Notes: generated from the sequence alone by a model not told the origin. Numbered from the stretch's first letter, positions 33,734 through 45,703 are shown. The stretch is 64,000 bases of DNA from Cylindrodendrum hubeiense (GCA_014621425.1 JAANBB010000005.1:186001-250000); one strand, 5' to 3'. Program-made: numbers and translations.

Positions 33734-35313
33734 TCACACCGACAACTAGTCATGGCAAACCAACCGAAACTTCATTTATAAGCTATGGAACGCTTAGATG
33801 AACAACTCCACCCAGGATCTCATGCAATCATGCTTCCAGACCACCGGCATTCGGCAATGCTACGCAGTCTCCGCTGCATGGACAGGCTTGACGACATCAA
33901 GGTCTCTGCGAAGACTTTTTCGGGCCGTTACTAAGGTGAACCTCGGTTGAAGAGTCCTCTGTGTGTGTTTAATGGGTACGCGGACCCGCAGTTGCTCTGT
34001 GTCGGTGACGATTGTAGTGGGTCAACGTCCCACTTCAGAGAAGCGGCTCCTCTGTGCTTAGAAATCGGTCTGTTTGAACCACCAAAGTTGATAAGCCAGT
34101 GGCTGTTGGCCGGGAATGTAACCGTGAACGGGAATACGTCCGAGGATTTCCAAGACGGCTTAGTCAATTCTCGGCCCACTCCGGCTCTTAGTACCGGCCA
34201 ATGCTCCACATCAAACGGTTACGTCATTTCCATTTCACCAGCATTTTGAAGCTCAGCACTGTTATGAATGCATCAGAATAGAGGCTCTTGATGGGATTTC
34301 TTGTTGAGGGGCCTCTCCAAGATGGGCACCACTATCAGCACCAAAAATGAGTCAGATGAGGCTACACTGTAGTCAGATTGGTCGAAAACAACCGCGCTTA
34401 CAGATTACCACGACGATTGATAAGCCGTAGTGACAGGATTGAATGCATTTCCAATAGTGAGATCGATTTCGATAGGAAACCGTAAGATGGGGACGCGTAA
34501 GAGGGGGAGGAAAGGCGGCAGTATTTAAAACATGTCCGAGATCGAAACGAATAACCAGACTGGAAATGCTGAGTCAGCATGGCCGAGACGGGACATTGCT
34601 ATAGGGTAGGCTCGAGGCACGACATTCTGTGCTTGGGTTGAGGATTTAGTATCACGTTTCAAGGACCTTATCTTGAGATCACGCTTTCGAGTCGACTATG
34701 TACTAGATACGTAGCACTTCTTTACCGAGAGAAATTATCTGTGATGAGGCAGCATCTAAAAGACGTGTAATGCTTTGTTAGGGCTTCATCATATGACCGG
34801 TAGATTGAATTTCTCAGCAGTGTAGGGTTAGTAATGTGCAGTTCGGCCTATGCAATAACCAACCCCGGATTCGATACTGTGATGAGGGAGGAGACTGATT
34901 ATATTTTTGACGTAGTCCATCGGATTTCTGGAATTTTTAGAACGGAGTTTGACGACGACAGATATCTAGGTACATATCTGCGTACTGATCTTCAGGCTAG
35001 CGTAGCCGACAAGTCCCCCAACCAAAAGCTGCAACACATTCCTGCCCCACCAAGGCGATGGGGACCTTGTTCTCTAGGGGTTTCTTTTGGCCATTGCTAT
35101 CTACCATTAGGAATAGCGCAGTGTTTTGATACCCAACCCAGGTTACTGTAAGCGACGAGCTTAATGTGGAGGTAAGTCGGCGTCGGGTAACTTGCTAATG
35201 ATTGGCTGGGATTGAGGATCTTGAACTCAATCATGTTCAATTGCCGTATATAATTGCACACAGGTCAGCATTCCTGTTCTGTTTCTGTCCTCTTTCTCGT
35301 CATTTGAATCACC
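33734..35313. other. long intergenic region
   Basis: About 1.6 kb with no supported gene; short frames (up to 105 codons at 34834-35151) lack motifs. The right end would be the promoter of the interrupted membrane-protein gene. Confidence 0.4.
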
Positions 35314-36233
35314 ATGTCTGAACCAAAGAGAGGAAAAGCGAACTGACTCTACACATGGCAAATCTTCGCCGCCGATCTCTTGTCGGCTGCGATGGCCTCG
35401 GCCCTGGTGACTCCCTGGGTGGCAGCAATTGACGCGTAAGTTCTTTGGCCTTTTCTACCCCCCTCTCGACGTGCAAGGCGATAATAATGCGCGGTTTGCA
35501 TTGCAACAGAATCGTCGTCTACAAGACCGCCACTGGTGTCTCCTTAGCATCCTGCCTGCAAGCTTGGATCTCCAGGCCTAAACTGCCACCAGCTGGAGCC
35601 ATTTTGATCCCGGCTCTTGTTTACGTTGGAACCTACGGAACAGCCAATGTGTTTGACTCCATCCACGCGGTGCAAAATGACTTGCATCCTGCAACTGTAT
35701 CCGCGACATCGTCCAAGTTTCTCGCCACAACAATGGTCAGCACTGGGTTGTGCGTCTACAAGGACGGATACCTGACAAAATTATTCGGCTCCATGACCCG
35801 CAAATCGTCAGTTCCAATGCTGAGCTATGCATTATTCACTGCAAGAGACGCTATCACTGTATTTGCCTCATTCAATATGCCTGCTCTTATCGCTCCAAGA
35901 CTGTCTGGCCTGCCATTCTCGAAGACGAGCCCGTACTCATTTTTCATGGGCTCGGATGAGGCGAGTTTGAGGACAGCCCAGATGATGATGCCGGTAGGGA
36001 TTCAGCTCATCAGCACACCAATTCATCTCCTGGGTCTGGATTACAATAATAGACAACATAAACTTACGATGAGAGAACGCGTGAAGGAGATCCGAAAGCA
36101 TTTCCCAGTTGCCACGCCCTTACGCATGATGCGGATCCTCCCCGCGTTTGGGATAGGAAATATAGCCAACACGAGTTTCCGGGGAAGGTTATTAGACTTG
36201 GTAAACAAACCGTCTTATTTCGATGAAGTCTAA
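35314..36233 (+). pseudogene. conserved fungal membrane protein gene with early stop
   Basis: An ATG at 35314 in a good context opens MSEPKRGKAN and then meets TGA at 35344-35346. The same frame continues at once as LYTWQIFAADLLSAAMASAL. An intron (35436-35509, GTAAG...AACAG) joins it in phase to a long exon ending at 36233. The body has several hydrophobic segments and the blocks SYALFTARDAITVFASFNMP and IQLISTPIHLLGLD, then PAFGIGNIANTSFRGRLLD. I recall this layout from a widely conserved fungal membrane protein family, probably mitochondrial, of unknown function. The stop removes the N-terminal start unless translation begins at the internal ATG at 35389. Either a recent nonsense mutation or a sequencing error. 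Confidence 0.7.
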
Positions 36234-36286
36234 TTGTATCACTATAATATTTATCTATATTGGGCCCTTTGGACTGTGCCTCTAGT

Positions 36287-37984
36287 CTACCTGTCGTCCT
36301 CTTCCTCGGCAATCCAGTATGCCTCAACTTCCACAATGCATGTTCGCGCTGGGACAGTAACGGCAATGGGGAAACCTCCGTAGTCAGGGTCATCATTGGG
36401 CATAATAACAAACTCGCCACTCCGGGTCTCGTCGCCGTTGAAGATCCGGAGAGTCTTCAGCTGGCCTTGCGCATCGACCTCCTTCTCATCCGCCCACAGG
36501 ATACCAGTGAAGGTAGCCTCTTTGCGGACACTCTTGAAGCTGGCGTTGAAGCCTCGTCCGACCAGCAGGAACTTTGAGTTGCCGAGGTGAATAACCATTC
36601 CGCCGCCGGGGCCAGCCTTGCCGAAAACAAAGGCCCGCTCAATAATAACCTCGACGTCGCCGAAGACGCGAGTCCAGCGCTCGGGCACTCTATCGCAAGG
36701 CTCCTCGTCGAAGAAGAAGCCCATTCGGTCCTCTGGGGCAGCTGCCAGGAGGAATTCTTTCGTCTGCTCGAGCAACTTGAACTCGCGGCCGACAGTTTCA
36801 GCACCAGTGTCGATTCCGAATGGGCTGGCGCCAAGGGCTCCGTAAGTTGCGTAAGAGAGCCAGACGCGGCGTGAGCCGTTCTCATCACGTCTTTGCTCGG
36901 GAATAAAGAGGGGGTTCTTCTGCTCAGTATAGTTGCGGCACACGGTCTCGTAATCGTGGAAGTAAAGATCAGGTGCGAGGAAATCCAGAGCCGGAGTGTT
37001 GTGTCGCCAGATGTCCAGCACATGCGGGCAGGGTCCGCCAGAGGGATAGACTCCGGCCTCAGCTCCGCCACCGACAACGATAGGAACTCCTCTCAGATCC
37101 AGCTGAGAAGGGTCGTCGAAGTTGAGCCATGTGTTGGTGTAAAGGGGGATCTCGTATTCCTTCTTTCCAGCTTCTGCTACTCGTCCAACATAAGAAGAAA
37201 TATGATATGCCATGAAGGCCTCGTTTGCCGCAACGCCAGCTCCAAAGACGGAGTCCCAAGAGTGTGAGCCAGATGTGGGAATCTCCGGGAAGCGCTCCTT
37301 GAATCGGGGGTGCACGTCAGTCTTCTGCAGATGCTCCAAGAGGTCGGCTGGCACGGGCTCGTTAAATGCTTTGTTGGCTCGTTGGGAACGGTCGCGAGAG
37401 TCTCCCAACAGACCAGTCTCATTCTCAACCTGGACCATCAGAACAGTGTTGTGCTCCGAATCAACCTCAGCCAGATGGCGCATCAAAGCGGCAAAGGCTT
37501 TGCTGTCAGCCTCGCAACACTCCTTGCTGAGAGGCGTCACCATCTCGACGGTGCGCTTGACGCCGCCCGCCTCCAGGACTTGGACGCGGGGGAATCGCTT
37601 GACATCACGCTTGACCCATCCCGGGGCGTAGGTGGAAATACCGTTCTTCCAGGTTCCAAACCAGAGCAGCACGAGGTGCATGTCATGCTCACGGGCTCCA
37701 GCCAGCACCAGGTCGAGCTCGCTAAAGTCGAATTGGCCCTCCTTCGGCTCAATGGTTTCCCAAGTGACCGATCCGAGCAGCGTGTTGATAGACTGCGCCT
37801 TCATGGCGGGCCATACCTCGCTCATGAACTTGGCCGAGCTCAGTGACGAATTGTGCAGCTCGCCAGACAGCATGAGAAAGGGCTTCCCCTTGACGATGAG
37901 CTGAATGTTGCCATTTTCCAGGCGACTGAGATGGGGAGGAGTGGTGGGGGTTTGCACAATAACGGGCTCTTCGACAGCAGTCAT
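36287..37984 (-). CDS. GH35-like beta-galactosidase with DUF5597-type C-terminus
   Basis: Intron-free frame of 565 residues from the ATG at 37984 (the frame extends to 38062 only via GTG). The N-terminal barrel has LIVKGKPFLMLSGELHNSSL, the WETIEPKEGQFDFSELD block, FGTWKNG and VQVENETGLLGDSRDRS, where the second Glu fits the acid/base of GH35/GH42-like enzymes. The C-terminal third matches the DUF5597-type beta domain. Unlike the enzyme at 1-2295 there is no signal peptide, so it should act in the cytosol on an imported galactoside. It is followed upstream by a Zn2Cys6 regulator, then a sugar transporter, which supports that role. Codons are strongly biased, leaving open frames on the other strand. 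Confidence 0.93.
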   Translation of the reverse strand: MTAVEEPVIVQTPTTPPHLSRLENGNIQLIVKGKPFLMLSGELHNSSLSSAKFMSEVWPAMKAQSINTLLGSVTWETIEPKEGQFDFSELDLVLAGAREHDMHLVLLWFGTWKNGISTYAPGWVKRDVKRFPRVQVLEAGGVKRTVEMVTPLSKECCEADSKAFAALMRHLAEVDSEHNTVLMVQVENETGLLGDSRDRSQRANKAFNEPVPADLLEHLQKTDVHPRFKERFPEIPTSGSHSWDSVFGAGVAANEAFMAYHISSYVGRVAEAGKKEYEIPLYTNTWLNFDDPSQLDLRGVPIVVGGGAEAGVYPSGGPCPHVLDIWRHNTPALDFLAPDLYFHDYETVCRNYTEQKNPLFIPEQRRDENGSRRVWLSYATYGALGASPFGIDTGAETVGREFKLLEQTKEFLLAAAPEDRMGFFFDEEPCDRVPERWTRVFGDVEVIIERAFVFGKAGPGGGMVIHLGNSKFLLVGRGFNASFKSVRKEATFTGILWADEKEVDAQGQLKTLRIFNGDETRSGEFVIMPNDDPDYGGFPIAVTVPARTCIVEVEAYWIAEEEDDR

Positions 37985-38347
37985 GTTGGCGGCTGCAGAG
38001 GGGGACGGGAGGCGAGAGGAAGCGTACGAGGAATGATGATGATTCCAGCTTTGGGAGCGCACGTTGAATAAAATAGAAGACGGAGCTCGAACGCAAATGG
38101 CGTTGGATCGATAGATGAGGTCACCCAGGCGTCAAGCTACTCCGGATTACCCACATCCGCAGATAACTCCCCATAGCCCACACGCTCACCAGTGCGTGAC
38201 ATGCCATGATACCACGGGGTTGGAGAATGCGGCAACAGGGTGGACACCGGGGTAACGTGGACGCTTCTCCACTGCCGAGCAGTGGGGAAGCAATTCTCCT
38301 TGGAGAAACTTCGCATTTACTGTACCCACATAGCTGGTTTAGCCTGT

Positions 38348-40168
38348 TTACCCCTGCTGCGTCGTGCTACCCACGCTGATGTGACTAGGTGGTTGGAGGG
38401 CATCGAGAACTCCGAGTCCCTGCCAGCAATCTATATCGTCGAGCTTCCTCAGCACGCGCTCCAGTTTACCTCTGGCGCTGTCGCCGTCGGTCCGGCCTGC
38501 TCCATGCCCCTTCTCCACCTGTTCGAGGTATGCAGCCCCAATGTCCCGGATCTTGGGGACGACGCTACTGCCGTTTGCGTTAAAGACGGCCTGGGGGAGG
38601 TGGTAGAGGATCTCCAGCAGGTCGTCGACTATCTTCTGGTGCTCCGGCACGCTCTTCTGCGTGGGGTCTAGCTTCTGCAGCAGGTTTGAGCGGATGTGCA
38701 GGCTGGTGATGAAGATGTTTGCGATCTGCACCTCGTGCCCTTGGGTAACATTCGGCGGCCGTGACAAGCCGCCGCGCCAACGCAGCTCCGGAGGGAGACT
38801 GTCGATGACCTGCTGAACCTTGGATAGGTATTTACTGAGGCAAGCGGCGGGGTCAGGGCTCGGCGGCGTTAGCTGCAGCTCGTGCCAGACCGTGAAGAGG
38901 TCGCTGAGGCTGTTGAGTCCAGGAACATAGCTCGTTGCGTCACCATACCACCCTGCATGATCCGATTCTAGCAGGGTCGGGGGCTCCATTTGGTCATCTG
39001 TGAGTTCCAGCGGCCGGGGAATCGCCTCGATCAGCTCCTGCGAGAGGAGACTGATGGGGAGTCGTCCGAGAATATTCGCACTACTGCAACAGGCATATGA
39101 GTATTGTTGCAGGAAATACGACGGGGAACCCCGGACTTACCAAGACCCTGCAAAGAGAAGCCAGAACAACCGTTTTAGCAATTGTTTTTCCGCATTGTCC
39201 AGCTCGTGCGTGCAATAGTAGGCCAAGTATCGCACTCCAGCAGCCGCCTCGACTGAGGCATGATATGATCTCCTGTCACCAAGTCCCGACTCTGATACGG
39301 CGCCTGAAGCCGCCCCGAGATTATACATGGCAATGCACCAGTCCAGGGAGTACGACGAACGCGTAAACCCACTGGTGATGAGGCTGTTCTGGTCGATGAA
39401 ATCGAGGCAGCGGCTAACGGTTACCGATCCGTGATCCTCGCGTGGCAACGTCGCGGCGACGGCTGCACACACGCTCACCACGAGCCCGCAGAAGGTCCGG
39501 TCTGCATCGGCGTCACCATTGCGAAGGCGTCGCATGAATCGCCGCCGGAGAAGGATCGGAGCGACAGGGTGGACCTTGTCGAACCAATGGCCCAGCATCC
39601 GTGACACGACGGCGTCCGGGGCAAACGAACCGAGCCAGGGCCCCGGACGGAGGCATGCCGGCTCTGGCGGCCTGCTGGGAGACGCGGTAGTGTCTGGGCT
39701 TGAGTGGGAGAGTGGAGAAGGGCCGGAGAGAGACATCAGCTGAACGCCAGGCGTTGGTGATGCAGCCCCGGCTCCTAGCTCCGGGAGATGGGCATGTCTA
39801 GACGCAGGCTGACGCGTTAGCAGGCTGCAATGCCGCCTCGGAGAAACATCTGATGTCGAACCTGTTTGGGGGACCTCGTTTCCTCCTAGGTCTCTGCCGA
39901 GTGCAATTGATTTCGAGAAAGACGCATCCCTGGCACGGCTGGCATTCAGAGTCGTAGATGCACTAGAACATGTCAGTACCGCACCCATGGTATTGTGCAC
40001 CACCACCACAGCCCTTCAATCCACTGCAGCGGGGCAGTGGGCCTGACGTACTCTGACTTTCCGAGACCGGCAGGCATCGCAGGCATTCTGGTTGCGCCCT
40101 GACTTGCCCCTGGCAGCTGTTCGCGGGAGCGACGATGGTGTGGTGGGAGTTGGCGAGCGGGCATCCAT
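38348..40168 (-). CDS. Zn2Cys6 transcription factor
   Basis: Reconstructed from four exons in phase: 40168-40052, 39962-39862, 39797-39141 and 39083-38348, about 536 residues. The zinc cluster is split by the first intron: ACDACRSRKVR, then CIYDSECQPCQGC and the last Cys in EINC, a full set of six Cys, followed by a basic stretch RPRRKRG. The middle matches the fungal-specific regulator domain (SRMLGHWFDKVHPVAPILLR, YSLDWCIAMYNLGAASGA, LLKRLFWLLF). Without noting the 90-base first intron and the small second exon, the gene looks like unrelated pieces. It lies between the DUF5597-type glycosidase and the divergent sugar transporter and is the obvious candidate local activator. Confidence 0.9.
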
Positions 40169-40898
40169 CTCGATGGCTTCGTCCGGGATCGACAGGCGAA
40201 CCGTGAAGCAGCAGTGCAGGATCGACGACCAAACATCCGAGGAGAAATCTCGGGGGCGCCAGGCTTCATATTCTCACGCGGGACGCAGAAACATCGGAGA
40301 TACATCACCAGATGCCACGAAACCCCGCAACAGCGCGACCCACCTCGGTTGCGCTCCAATGGCACGCAGCTGTGGGCGACGAGCTTCAGCTAGCCTGGAT
40401 TGTCCACAGCCGCCCCGGGACTCACCAGTTAGATTGGGTTAGAATCGCCAGCTTCACCGCGGTTGTGGCCGGGGAAGACCGCTTTACGTGCCACCGTCTC
40501 CCCATATCCCCTTGTTCTCGGGGCGCTTTAGGTTGGCTACCCCACGGGGGACCATCCATCAATTCGCGCTAAGGTCGTATGCGCCGTTGTCGGTAAACAT
40601 GCTACGGACGGGTCACGGGCCTCGCATGGGAACATCGCGTGCGTGTCAGGGACCATGGGTAGCCTGATGGTGGCTTCTGCTCTTGACTAACAGTATATTC
40701 GCTCCTGGCTTTGGCTTCGCTTTCAACCCATGCCCGGCATATATAAAGTGCGGTGTCGCATCTCCCTGTCGCTGTTTGCAAGGAGTCAAGACTCAAGGCT
40801 GGCTCTCGAGACACCGCAGCTGAATACTACATCACCTCCTCATTAGTTGGAGTCTCAATCCATCCATCCAAGTGTTGGCAATTCAACTGACAGACATC
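40169..40898. promoter_or_regulatory. divergent promoter, Zn2Cys6 regulator / sugar MFS
   Basis: About 730 bases between the two divergent starts. CCCCAC and CCCCTTG elements near 40510-40560 and CTACCCCACGGGGGACC near 40540 resemble CreA-type C-rich sites. No gene seen. Confidence 0.4.
40740..40747 (+). promoter_or_regulatory. TATA box of the sugar MFS gene
   Basis: TATATAAA about 150 bases before the ATG at 40899. Confidence 0.5.
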
Positions 40899-42695
40899 AT
40901 GTCATCCGACGAGAAAAATGGAGACGCTATCAAGAGCGTCGACTCTGCTAGGGAGCACGAAGTCCCGCAAGGCTCAACCCTTCCCTTCTGGAAACAGACT
41001 GAGCTGCGAAAGCTGTACGGAATGATGCTCTTCCTCTTTCTCGGATCAACGACCCTCGGCTACGATGGTAGTCTCCTCAATGGGCTGCAGACGATGGACA
41101 CTTGGCAAGATTGTACGAACACAGAGCATTAACCACGCACTCCCCGCTGACTCTCTCTAGTTTTCGATCATCCTACCGGTAGCCGCCTCGGAATCTTTGG
41201 AGCTTTCCCCGGATTTGGAGGATTGTTCGTGCTCCTCTTTGCACCATATATCGCCGACGGTCTTGGAAGGAAAAAGGGCACTGCTATTGGTTGCGTCTTC
41301 GTTATCATTGGAGCGCTGCTGCAGTGTTTCCCTCGACAGTCCCATACTGGACGAGATGCCATGTATCTCGCCGGCCGCTTTATCATGGGTTTCGGCTCCA
41401 ACATCTCCAACGGCACCTGCCCCCTCCTCATCACCGAGGTCGCCCATCCCCGACACCGCGGCCGAGTAACGACCATCTACAACACTGTCTGGTATGTGGG
41501 AAGCATTGTCGCTGCTTGGGTGTGCTTTGGCACGCTGAAGAACCAGACCGGAAACCTGCAGTGGGTGCTGCCTACTGGCCTGCAATGCCTCATGCCCGGA
41601 ATCCAACTTCTGGCTATTTACTTTGTCCCCGAGAGCCCAAGATGGCTCGTCAGCAAAGGCAGAGAGGAGGAGGCGCGTCAAATTCTCATCAAGTATCACG
41701 GCAACGGCGACCAAGAAGACGAGTTTGTGCAGTGGGAGTTTACCGAGATCACCAACACCTTGAGACTGGAGCGCGAGTCATCATCGAGCAATGGATGGTT
41801 GGAGCTGGTCCGAACCAAGGGAAACCGCAAGAGGTGTGGACTGATCATTGCGACGGCCATCTTTTCGCAGTGCAGTGGCAACGGACTTGTTTCTTACTAC
41901 GTGGGTATTCCCTTGCTGGTTGAAGATGTATTCTTTGTACTAACTGCATGATGAAATAGCTCTCGACCATTCTCGATACCATTGGTATTACTGAGTAGGT
42001 TCCCCTCGCAGATATTCGCAAAGCCCTTCTAACCAGATAATTTATTAGGTCCTTCACCCAAGCATACATCAACGGAGGCCTCACCATCTGGTGCTGGTTG
42101 GTTTCGCTCTTCGCCGCCTTCTTCGTCGACCGAATCGGACGCCGATTTCTGTTCCTATTTGCGGCTGTCGGCATGCTCATCTCCTTCTCCGTCTGGACAG
42201 CTTGTAGTGCCGTGTACGCCAAAACCGAATCGCCCTCTGCGGGTATTGCTGTTGTGGCCATGATCTTCCTCTTCTACGGAGTGGCTGGTGCTGCATGGCC
42301 AGGTCTCACAGTCTCATACACTGTGGAGATTCTACCTTACAACATTCGTGCGAAGGGATTGACCCTTTGCTTTTGTTTCACTGCTCTGAGCGGCGTCTTC
42401 AACCAATACGTGAACCCTCTGGGTCTTCAAGAATTGGAGTGGCATTTCTACTTTGTCTACATTGCGGTGTAAGTTCCAACAACCCCTGCCATCGTCCCTG
42501 CAAGCAAAAACTAACATTTACGCCAGTCTTGTTATCGAATGCTTGGTCATTTACTTCTTCTTTGTGGAGACAATGGGTCCTACTTTGGAGGAAATTGCTG
42601 TCATCTTCGATGGCAAGGATTCAGCCGCCGGTATCGCACAGATCCAGGCACAGGAAAAGTCCTTGGCTACGACCAAGGAAGTCGAACATGCCTGA
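40899..42695 (+). CDS. MFS sugar transporter, lactose-permease-like
   Basis: Twelve-helix sugar porter. Exons 40899-41112, 41161-41900, 41960-41994, 42049-42468 and 42527-42695 join in phase to about 525 residues. The 35-base third exon is easily missed. Sugar-porter marks are LFLGSTTLGYDGSLLNGLQ in helix 1, ADGLGRKKG, GRFIMGFGSNISNGTCP, PESPRWLVSKGRE and VDRIGRR, and the tail begins VETMGPTLEEIAVIFDG. That tail form is typical of fungal lactose/cellobiose-type permeases rather than of hexose carriers (PETKG). Divergent from the Zn2Cys6 regulator. With the intracellular DUF5597-type glycosidase it would import an uncleaved oligosaccharide; substrate is inferred. Confidence 0.93.
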
Positions 42696-43013
42696 GCTTC
42701 AGATATAGGGCTCCTTTTGCTTCTTTATAAGTAGCTGAGTTGAGCCATTATAAGAAACATATTACGTTCAACAATGACTATGGAGCGCATGAATAAAGAG
42801 TAGCGTGAATGGTGCATCGGGTAAACTAACAAATCACACACACCGAGACATGGTACGAGGTATAGCTAAATTTAGCACCAGCATGGCTAAAGTGCTTGCA
42901 TCTATTAGTGGAACTAATAAAGATCTAAATTCTTAATGTAGCAGGGGTCGAACAGAGCCTCTCTGCCATGATCTATCTCGTTGGAGCGTGCTATCGCATT
43001 GCGACCTCTCCTC
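42696..43013. other. intergenic between convergent genes
   Basis: About 320 bases of 3' flanks of the transporter and aldolase genes; nothing else seen. Confidence 0.5.
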
Positions 43014-43958
43014 TTACAACGAAGCCTCGATCTTAGCCAGCTCTGCCATCGTAGCAGCGACGTTATCCTTGGCCGCTTGGGCAGGCTCGGCATATGGCTT
43101 CCTGGGCGCCATCTTGGCGGGGGCATTCTCAATGCCAGCCGCCTTTGCCGTGTGAATTGCGGCGGCGTACTTGGTTGCGGCAATGCCAGCCTTGCAAGGC
43201 TGCTCGGCCAGTGCGGCCTTCTTGTGCAGCTCCAGAGCCTCGGCAATCTTGCCCTCTTGCCATAGGTCGTAGATGCGCACGATGCTCTTGGGGAAAACGT
43301 TGGCAAACGCGGCGATGCAGCCCGCAGAGCCACTGCTCAAACCGCCGATAAGGAAGTCAGACTGGCCGCCAAAGGTAGCGAATTTCGCGGGGTCTAGCTC
43401 CGCAGCAAGACGGGTGATCTTGGCAACGGAACCACAGGTCAGCTTGACGCCGACAATGTTGGAGTGCTTGCGGGCCAGGTCGGCGATGATGGCTGAGTCA
43501 AGATCGACGCCGTTGCACACGCCGGGGAAGTTGTAAATGACAATGGGGAGGACGCTCTTGGCGGCCACCTCGAGGAAGAATTCAGTGATGACAGCGGGCG
43601 TAGTGGCCTTGCCAAAGTATGCCGGAGGCAGGACAAGGGCGTAGGTGGCGCCGGCATCCGCAGCATCGGCAATGTATTCGAGGACCTGGCGAGTCGAGTG
43701 GCCGCCAACACCGGCCATAATAGGGAAGTCCGGGCCGATGGCCTTGCGGGCAATGGCGACAAGGGACTTGCGCTCCGACTGCGTCAACAAGAAGGTCTCG
43801 GCATTTGTGCCCAGGATAACGAGGCCACGAAGACCGGTCTTAGCGAGGTAGGCATAGTATTTGGCCTGGTCTTCGGGCAGCAAAGAGTCGGTTTCTCGGT
43901 CAAACAGAGTGACGGCGGGGCACCAGACTCCGCTGGGAGGGACCTTGGGGAAACCCAT
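43014..43958 (-). CDS. DapA/NAL-family aldolase (2-keto-3-deoxy acid aldolase-like)
   Basis: Intron-free, 314 residues, strongly biased codons. Class I aldolase of the dihydrodipicolinate synthase / N-acetylneuraminate lyase fold: ILGTNAETFLLTQSER carries the carboxylate-binding motif, Tyr142 in IYNFPGV is the catalytic Tyr and Lys172 in VGVKLT is the Schiff-base Lys. The PPSGVWCPAVTLF start and overall sequence resemble fungal L-threo-3-deoxy-hexulosonate aldolase (LGA1/GaaC), the last step of D-galacturonate breakdown to pyruvate and L-glyceraldehyde. 4-hydroxy-2-oxoglutarate aldolase-like activity is the main alternative. Tail-to-tail with the sugar transporter and plausibly part of the same catabolic group. 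Confidence 0.88.
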   Translation of the reverse strand: MGFPKVPPSGVWCPAVTLFDRETDSLLPEDQAKYYAYLAKTGLRGLVILGTNAETFLLTQSERKSLVAIARKAIGPDFPIMAGVGGHSTRQVLEYIADAADAGATYALVLPPAYFGKATTPAVITEFFLEVAAKSVLPIVIYNFPGVCNGVDLDSAIIADLARKHSNIVGVKLTCGSVAKITRLAAELDPAKFATFGGQSDFLIGGLSSGSAGCIAAFANVFPKSIVRIYDLWQEGKIAEALELHKKAALAEQPCKAGIAATKYAAAIHTAKAAGIENAPAKMAPRKPYAEPAQAAKDNVAATMAELAKIEASL

Positions 43959-45658
43959 TTTAACAGTGATGTGTGGACTGCGGGGGACTTGCGTGTCTCA
44001 GATTTGGAACGGACAGCTTCTTTCTAGCAGGGCTTTGGTGGAGTGAAGCGAGAATGTTGTACAGTAAAGAGCCGTTGTTTACTTACAGGTTGCGTAACTG
44101 AAGGGCATGCGTATTAATATAATGAGCGGCACTTGGGGGGGACACGGGTAGCCATGCCGCTTTCTTTGAGCTCGGCTGGCGATCCCGACTCCGATCCCGG
44201 TCACCGGGCCGGGTACCGTAGCGGGTCTGATAAGGCCTCAATTGACCATCACGAGATGTGAGATTTCCGCCAACATGACTCTTTTTCATGCGCCTCATGC
44301 GTTTCATGTCGAATTCCCAAGATTTAAAGACGAGTGTATGGAGTCATGTCTGTTGCGGGAGTTATTATTGCTGTTTAGACGCTCGGGCCTACTCCCGAAC
44401 GTCTCGGCTCTAGGCCGTGGGCGGGTTTCTGATCGGATCAAGGCCGAATCATAGCATCTTCACATGTATTAATTGAAGAAATATTGGGGGTTTTAATGAA
44501 TATCGGGTCAAATATCTTATCTAGTCCATTATGCGCCCTGCAATTGTGGTATACGACCAACCCAATGCTCGATGCTTGTGGTGGCGATGTGCTGCTGCGG
44601 GGTTGTCGCACTAATAACCCCGCGCGGTTTCCTCGTTGAGTGCGCTCATCAGCTCGCCCTCTTCGGTTGAGCAGATTCAGACCACAGGCTTCACATCACT
44701 GTCTCTTAAAAACCTCTCCAACCTTGTGATATTAATAGCTTAATCCAAATAATCAACTGACCAGTCACTGAATTGAAGAGCTCGTGTCCTGGTCAGCTAT
44801 GAGCATCTAACTCGCAATGGTGCACAGATTGAAGGAAGAGGATTATCAACTGCCCCAATTGTGGTGGTTACGCCGTGCAACACCGTTCGTGATTAAATGG
44901 ATACATCATCAAGTTATACGAGTCTGACGGGTTGGGATCGCGGTTCTAGTCGGGTAGCTTGGTCTTTTTATCTGCTTTACCAATGTCGCCTACCCTATCT
45001 TAATACAGGGACAGTGGGTGCGATGGCCTATCTGTCACCATATGAGGCTGAGCAAAATCCTCATTTGTCAGCCCTGTTTATTGGCGTCGGATCACGTCTG
45101 ATGCATTTTCGGGTTGCTCTTGTTCGGATGTTGGTTGCAGAGGAGGCCGCTGTCGGTTTGCCGACATGTCTTCGAGGCCTAGGGACGTATAGAGAGGACA
45201 AGAAAGTATGCGAGGCTAGTAATAACAGTGGCGGCAATAAGAATAGTGGTGAGGTTGCCGATTCTGGGGGAGGAATTAAAGTATTAGGAATCACAGGTAT
45301 AACAGTAATAGGATCCTAACCTACATCCCTAAAAGAGTTCGACAATAATAATACCCAGTCATGACTGCTGTACCCGTAAACATACATACTGGCAGGGTAA
45401 ATTCCGTTGAACTAAGATCATATCGTCCGAGTGATGCAGTTCAATACCGAGCCACCACTCAGACCCTAGCAAGACCGCCGAATTTCCCGACGCAAAGTTC
45501 TATTCCACATCCACTACCACCTCATACGCCCAAATACCCGGATACTGCGGGGATTGAGTATTTCTCCACGTGAAGTAGCAGCCCCTAATCCCGTCGAGCT
45601 TTCCGACGCAGAGTTAACGCCAAAACAGGCCACTCCTAAGCGAAGATGGAATACAACA

Positions 45659-45703
45659 CCCCGCGCTATCCCACCCCGCGTTATCCCACTCCCCGCTGTC
45701 TCA
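45659..45703. repeat. 15-base minisatellite, about three units
   Basis: CCCCGCGCTATCCCA and CCCCGCGTTATCCCA lie back to back, followed by a degenerate third unit CTCCCCGCTGTCTCA. Confidence 0.65.

Noticed and set aside
44897..45319. 140-codon plus-strand ORF
   Set aside because: No motif; low-complexity C-terminus; mirrored by a minus frame.
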